Below are positions 5,274 through 8,452 of a stretch of DNA of 8,452 bases, piece after piece; the stretch's first letter is position 1, and every line of letters starts with the position of its first letter. The position numbers and the translations under genes are program-made. Origin of the DNA: Thermoplasmata archaeon (lineage in GTDB: Archaea; Thermoplasmatota; Thermoplasmata; Lutacidiplasmatales; UBA184). The notes below the pieces were generated by a model, which saw only the letters and a program-made list of their open reading frames with translations, ran no database searches and was not told the DNA's origin. Location: assembly GCA_021798415.1 (NCBI GenBank), contig JAJZGO010000061.1:1-8452 (forward strand), in the 5' to 3' direction.

Positions 5274-6899
5274 CTAGGCGCCAACCACTGGTCCCTTGTA
5301 TAAATAGCACGCGACAGTGTGCTCGGGTCCCTCCACGGTCGTCGGGGGAAGAGCCTCTTTGCAGACCGGCATCGCGTACGGACAGCGCGGATGGAACCGG
5401 CACCCGGACGGGGGCGAGATCAGGTTCGGGACCGACCCGGGGATCGAGCTCAGCTCCTTCTCGGGCTGGTCGAGACGGGGGATCGAGGCGAGCAATCCCT
5501 GCGCGTACGGATGGAGGGGTCGACGGAAGACTTCGTGGACCGGTCCCTGCTCGACGATGTTGCCCGCGTACATCACGCAGACCCGGTCGGCGACCTCCGC
5601 GATCACCGCGAGGTCGTGAGTGATCAGTAGGATGGCGGTCCCGACGCGCGACTTGAGATCGCGCATCAGCTCGAGGATCTGGGCCTGCACGGTCACGTCG
5701 AGCGCCGTCGTCGGCTCGTCCGCGATCAGCACGTCCGGCTCGGAGGAGAGGGCCATCGAGATCATGACTCGCTGGAGCATTCCTCCCGAGAGCTCGTGGG
5801 GGTACCCCTTCGCGATCTGGGCCGGGTTCGCGATGGAGACCATCTCGAGCTGGCGGACGACGCGCCAGAAGAGCTCGTCGGTGAGCTGTCGCTGGACCCG
5901 GCCCCGGATACCCCAGATCCCGTAGTAGAAGTGCGACCAACGCTCGAGGCGGTCCCGTACCTTGAGCGCTCGGATCGGCCCGGAGCGCGAGGCACGCTCG
6001 TGCATCTCCTCGAAGTGGAGGTCGTCGACCTTGCCGCGGGTCTCGAGGAGCTTGCGTCGGTGGGTGAGGTAGCGGCGCTGGCCTTGGCCCAACCGGCGGC
6101 GCCGCAGGGCCCGTTCGAGCTCCGGGCGCATCTCGCGCGCCGCGGCGCCCGAGCCGCGTAAGATATAAAACGCCTCGGTCCCGAAGCTCGGCGACTTCAC
6201 GACCTCGCCCAGGTGGGCGGCGGCGGCCACGACCTGCTCCCGGTTCTCCTCGACCGCCGCGGTCAGGAGAGCATCGATGGCCGGACCAGCCTCCGGGCTC
6301 GACGGCTCCGCAGCGAGCATGTCGTCGATGATCTCGATGCCCCGGTGGAGCAACAGGACCTCTCCGAGCTGGTTCGCCACGGAGAAGACGGGGTTCATCG
6401 CCTGGGTAGGCTCCTGGAAGATCATCGCGATCCCCCGGCCGCGCACGGCGCCGAGGCGCTCGTTCGCGTCGCGGATCCGCCGGAACGAGCGTCGGACCTT
6501 GAAGCGGTTCGTCCCACGGATCGGCTTGAACGTGGCCTCGCGGTCGAGGCCCCAGAGGAGGTCCGCGTCCTTGAACAGGATCTGTCCGCTCATGACCCGT
6601 CCCGGCGGGTCGTTGATGAGGCGGTTGACCGAGAAGGCGGTCACGCTCTTTCCGCACCCGGTCTCCCCGACCAGGCCGGTCGTCTCGGCGCGACGGATCT
6701 TGAACGTGACCCCGTCGAGCGCCTTGACGACCCCGTCGTACGTGAAGAAGTAGGTCTTGAGGTCGCGGATGTCGAGGATCACCTCCGGGTCGCCCGCGCT
6801 GGGGGATCCCGTCAGCGAGGCCTCGAGCGGCGCGGCTTCGTCTCGGGGTTCGTCCGGGAGGGCCGCCCCGCCGATGGGGGCTTGCTCGCTAAGTGCCAT
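5274..6899 (-). CDS. dppD: peptide ABC importer ATPase 1 (DppD/OppD-like) with large insertion, 541 aa
   Basis: Cytoplasmic ATPase subunit, partner of ATPase 2. Motifs are Walker A GETGCGKS (78-85), Q-loop FQEPTQAMNP (161-170), signature ELSGGMLQR (369-377), Walker B VLIADE (390-395) with E395, D-loop TALD (398-401) and H-loop H428. The C-terminal domain has LHPYAQGLLASIP (462-474) and four cysteines, C500, C506, C513 and C531, in the [4Fe-4S]-type pattern. At 541 residues it is far longer than the usual 320-340. The extra length comes from a hydrophilic leader of about 38 residues, an insert of about 35 residues before the Q-loop (113-150), and about 155 residues between the Q-loop and the signature (187-341). 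The frame is open with no stop, and all catalytic motifs are intact, so this is not a frameshift artefact. The ATG at 6899 follows GGAGGTGA by 12 bases. Confidence 0.95.
   Translation of the reverse strand: MALSEQAPIGGAALPDEPRDEAAPLEASLTGSPSAGDPEVILDIRDLKTYFFTYDGVVKALDGVTFKIRRAETTGLVGETGCGKSVTAFSVNRLINDPPGRVMSGQILFKDADLLWGLDREATFKPIRGTNRFKVRRSFRRIRDANERLGAVRGRGIAMIFQEPTQAMNPVFSVANQLGEVLLLHRGIEIIDDMLAAEPSSPEAGPAIDALLTAAVEENREQVVAAAAHLGEVVKSPSFGTEAFYILRGSGAAAREMRPELERALRRRRLGQGQRRYLTHRRKLLETRGKVDDLHFEEMHERASRSGPIRALKVRDRLERWSHFYYGIWGIRGRVQRQLTDELFWRVVRQLEMVSIANPAQIAKGYPHELSGGMLQRVMISMALSSEPDVLIADEPTTALDVTVQAQILELMRDLKSRVGTAILLITHDLAVIAEVADRVCVMYAGNIVEQGPVHEVFRRPLHPYAQGLLASIPRLDQPEKELSSIPGSVPNLISPPSGCRFHPRCPYAMPVCKEALPPTTVEGPEHTVACYLYKGPVVGA
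5298..5307 (-). promoter_or_regulatory. TATA-like box inside the 3' end of ATPase 1, ahead of ATPase 2
   Basis: Minus-strand CTATTTATAC is a good archaeal TATA-box match in strongly GC-rich DNA. It is written by the codons TAT TTA TAC of the conserved C-Y-L-Y near the ATPase 1 C-terminus. The equivalent C-H-L-Y of ATPase 2 is written with GC-rich codons (CAC CTC TAC), so the amino acids alone do not force the AT island. Its centre is about 50 bases ahead of the ATPase 2 ATG, giving a leader of roughly 20-25 bases. Confidence 0.4.
6161..6170 (-). promoter_or_regulatory. TATA-like box inside the ATPase 1 insertion
   Basis: Minus-strand TTTTATATCT is close to the archaeal TATA consensus and stands out from GC-rich surroundings. 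It is written by AT-rich codons TTT TAT ATC TTA (residues 244-247, F-Y-I-L). An in-frame ATG (Met257) begins at 6131, about 35 bases from its centre, a distance compatible with transcription starting just before that codon. No product is demonstrated, and chance cannot be excluded. Confidence 0.25.
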
Positions 6900-6919
6900 C
6901 GAGCGGCCCGCTCACCTCC
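6900..6919 (-). promoter_or_regulatory. Shine-Dalgarno for ATPase 1 overlapping the permease 2 stop
   Basis: GGAGGTGA (6919-6912), an eight-base match to the 16S 3' end complement, contains the TGA stop of the upstream permease. The gap to the ATG is 12 bases, longer than usual. GAGC and GCTC in the gap can form a short hairpin around GGGCC that would bring GGAGGT close to the ATG. This arrangement suggests translational coupling. Confidence 0.6.
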
Positions 6920-8054
6920 GAAGTCTCGGGTCGAGGGCGTCGCGCAGACCGTCGGACAGGAAGTTGACGCTGATCGCGTACATGAACAGGACCAGACCCG
7001 GGATGAGGATCTGCCAGTAGGGGATGACACAGATGCCCACTTGGCAGTTGACCAGGAATCCCTGCAGGTCGACCACCGACAGCGCGGTGATCGCCCCCCA
7101 CTCCGGGAAGTACATCGTCGGGAAGATCAGGAACCCCAAGAAGACCAGGACGCCGAGGAACAGAGGCACCGTGCCGACGTCGAGGGACATCTGGATGAAG
7201 ACGGGGTAGACGCTGTTCGGCATGATGTGGCGGCCGATGATCCGTCGGTTGCTCGCCCCGCTCGCCCGGGCGGCCTCAACGTACTTCTGCTCCCGGACCA
7301 CGAGAACCTGCCCGCGTACCAGTCGCGCGTAGAACGGCCACCAGACGGCCATGAAGGCGAAGATCAGCAAGAGGATCCGGGTATTCGTGGGGCTCAGATT
7401 GCCCAGCGTGTGGACGCTCGCCGTGACGACCGAAACGACGATGATGACGAACAGGAGCTGGGGGATCGAGAGGAAGATGTCGACCAGCCGCATCAGGGCC
7501 TCGTCCACCACCCCTCCGTAGTAGCCCGAGATCGAGCCCACGAGGAGGCCCCCGAGCGCCCCGCCGCCGACGACCGCCACGGAGATCAGGAGCGACCAGT
7601 CCGCGCCGCGCAAGATGCCGTCGAACAGGTTGTAGAAGGTCGGTCCCGAGGGGAGGATCGTGAGGGACCCGAGGGGAAGCGGGCCGGCCGAAAGGGGAGC
7701 GAAGGAGAGGGTCGGAGGAATCATCGACGGGTTCGATTTCGGCGTCTGGTAGCAACCCGCGTGGGGCGGGGTCGTCCCCTGCTGGTAGGTGCAGATCTGC
7801 GGGCTGCCGCTCGGGCAAAGATTCGGGTTGCCACCGCCCTGGTTGGTCGAGCAGTACCCCGTCAACTGGGTCCAGGGTAGGGGCTGGGTCGCCGCGTAGA
7901 TCGCGACCCCGACGAAGAACAACAGGACGACGAGCCCGATGACGGCGAGGGTGTTGCGTCGCAGGAAGTACCAGGTGCGGCGTATCTGGGCCAACCGAGG
8001 GTTGGGCCGGCGCCCTCGGGGGGGGCCGGAGACTTCGGCAGGAGCGGCTCCCAT
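6912..8054 (-). CDS. dppC: peptide ABC importer permease 2 (DppC/OppC-like), 380 aa
   Basis: Inner-membrane permease forming the translocation channel with permease 1. A cytoplasmic N-terminus with RRTWYFLRRNTLAVIGLVV leads into the first helix (about 36-55). Helices follow at about 154-176, 198-216, 228-243, 293-313 and 347-365. The coupling-loop (EAA) motif is EQKYVEAARASGASNRRIIG (255-274), which contacts the ATPases. The end, LSDGLRDALDPRLRR, is classic for the family. Usual length is about 280-300 residues; the excess lies in the external loop between helices 1 and 2 (about 57-150), rich in Gly, Pro, Ser and Thr with four cysteines (C68, C80, C88, C101). Two more cysteines (C337, C342) sit in the last external loop. 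Disulfide bonding is inferred. The ATG at 8054 comes four bases after the permease 1 stop. Confidence 0.95.
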   Translation of the reverse strand: MGAAPAEVSGPPRGRRPNPRLAQIRRTWYFLRRNTLAVIGLVVLLFFVGVAIYAATQPLPWTQLTGYCSTNQGGGNPNLCPSGSPQICTYQQGTTPPHAGCYQTPKSNPSMIPPTLSFAPLSAGPLPLGSLTILPSGPTFYNLFDGILRGADWSLLISVAVVGGGALGGLLVGSISGYYGGVVDEALMRLVDIFLSIPQLLFVIIVVSVVTASVHTLGNLSPTNTRILLLIFAFMAVWWPFYARLVRGQVLVVREQKYVEAARASGASNRRIIGRHIMPNSVYPVFIQMSLDVGTVPLFLGVLVFLGFLIFPTMYFPEWGAITALSVVDLQGFLVNCQVGICVIPYWQILIPGLVLFMYAISVNFLSDGLRDALDPRLRR

Positions 8055-8058
8055 CGGG

Positions 8059-8452
8059 CTACCCCAGCCGGACCCGCGGGTCCAGGTACGCGTAGAGGAC
8101 GTCGACGATGATGTTCGCGAACACGATGATGAAGGTGAAGAGGAGCGTCGTCCCGAAGATCAGCCCGAAATCGATGGGCCCGGAGCTGATCTGGACCGAG
8201 TAGGCGAGCATCAGTCCCACCCCGTTCAGATGGAAGACGTCCTCGATCACCGGGAAACCCCCGATGAAGAACGCGAACAACAGCCCCATGACGGTGATCG
8301 TCACGTTGAGCGAATTGCGGCCGGCGTGACGTCGCACCACGAGGCTCTCGGGAACACCCTCCGCCCGGGCGGTGCGGACGAAATCGAGATTCATCACCTC
8401 GAGCATGCTGTTGCGAACGAACCTCAGAAGGACCGCGACCGTCCCGAACGCG
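8059..8452 (-). CDS. dppB: peptide ABC importer permease 1 (DppB/OppB-like), C-terminal part
   Basis: Only the last 130 residues are in the window; the frame runs open to the right edge, so the 5' part lies beyond 8452 (family length about 310-340). The visible part begins in the EAA region, RNSMLEVMNLDFVRTARAEG, continuing VPESLVVRRHAGRNSL, the coupling loop to the ATPases. A membrane helix follows (TVMGLLFAFFIGGFPVIEDVF), then the family-typical GVGLMLAYSVQ segment, a last helix (LLFTFIIVFANIIVDVLYAY), and the terminal LDPRVRLG. It forms the channel with permease 2 and starts the visible operon. The internal ATG at 8406 is not the true start, because conserved permease sequence continues upstream of it in frame. 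Confidence 0.93.
   Translation of the reverse strand, partial: AFGTVAVLLRFVRNSMLEVMNLDFVRTARAEGVPESLVVRRHAGRNSLNVTITVMGLLFAFFIGGFPVIEDVFHLNGVGLMLAYSVQISSGPIDFGLIFGTTLLFTFIIVFANIIVDVLYAYLDPRVRLG

Noticed and set aside
2461..6657. Long minus-strand open frames of 732 and 665 codons overlapping rpe, the membrane protein and both ATPases in another frame
   Set aside because: Their translations are low-complexity Arg/Pro/Gly runs and they cross several real genes; the correct frames carry complete ABC ATPase motifs.
6213..7880. A 555-codon plus-strand frame opposite ATPase 1 and permease 2
   Set aside because: It is a charged, Asp/Glu/Arg/His-rich shadow of real coding sequence, with no start context and no recognisable domain.
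4056..8452. The transporter as a nickel rather than a peptide importer
   Set aside because: The permeases and ATPases cannot separate these substrates by sequence alone, and the substrate-binding protein is not in the window; peptide is kept as the family default, not as a demonstrated substrate.
1..8452. CRISPR arrays, insertion sequences, integrase or toxin-antitoxin genes
   Set aside because: I saw no regularly spaced direct repeats, transposase motifs or terminal inverted repeats, and genes fill almost the whole window.

Overview
The window looks like a GC-rich archaeal chromosome segment, most plausibly from a Thermoplasmatota-type lineage. The archaeal signs are an ATP-dependent DNA ligase of the archaeal/eukaryotic type, a tRNA-Leu with a short intron at the 37/38 position, a METTL5-type RNA methylase, a stand-alone PRC-barrel protein of the archaeal kind, and TATA-box-like AT islands in very GC-rich DNA. 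The lineage assignment is an inference from gene content and base composition. No rRNA is present to confirm it.

Every gene I can support lies on the minus strand, so transcription runs from position 8452 towards 1. The right two thirds (8452 to about 4056) is a peptide/nickel-type ABC importer in canonical order: permease 1 (DppB-like, cut by the window edge), permease 2 (DppC-like), ATPase 1 (DppD-like) and ATPase 2 (DppF-like). Gaps are only a few to a few tens of bases. No substrate-binding protein is in view; it would be expected upstream, beyond 8452. Both ATPases are longer than usual because of inserted segments, and permease 2 has a long cysteine-containing external loop. A small two-helix membrane protein of unknown function (3549-4025) follows ATPase 2 closely.

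The left third is housekeeping. Ribulose-phosphate 3-epimerase overlaps the start of the DNA ligase by 14 bases. After a 92-base gap holding a perfect inverted repeat around a TATA-like box comes a PRC-barrel protein, then five bases later tRNA-Leu(UAA) with a 24-base intron, then a METTL5-type rRNA methylase cut by the left edge. The tRNA and the PRC gene are probably on one transcript.

I see no CRISPR array, insertion sequence, defence cassette or prophage gene, and no stretch over 300 bases without a gene. I do not find a convincing new multi-gene system. The most interesting points are the large insertion in ATPase 1, TATA-like boxes written into coding sequence with AT-rich codons, the inverted repeat upstream of the PRC gene, and the intron-bearing tRNA packed into a protein operon.
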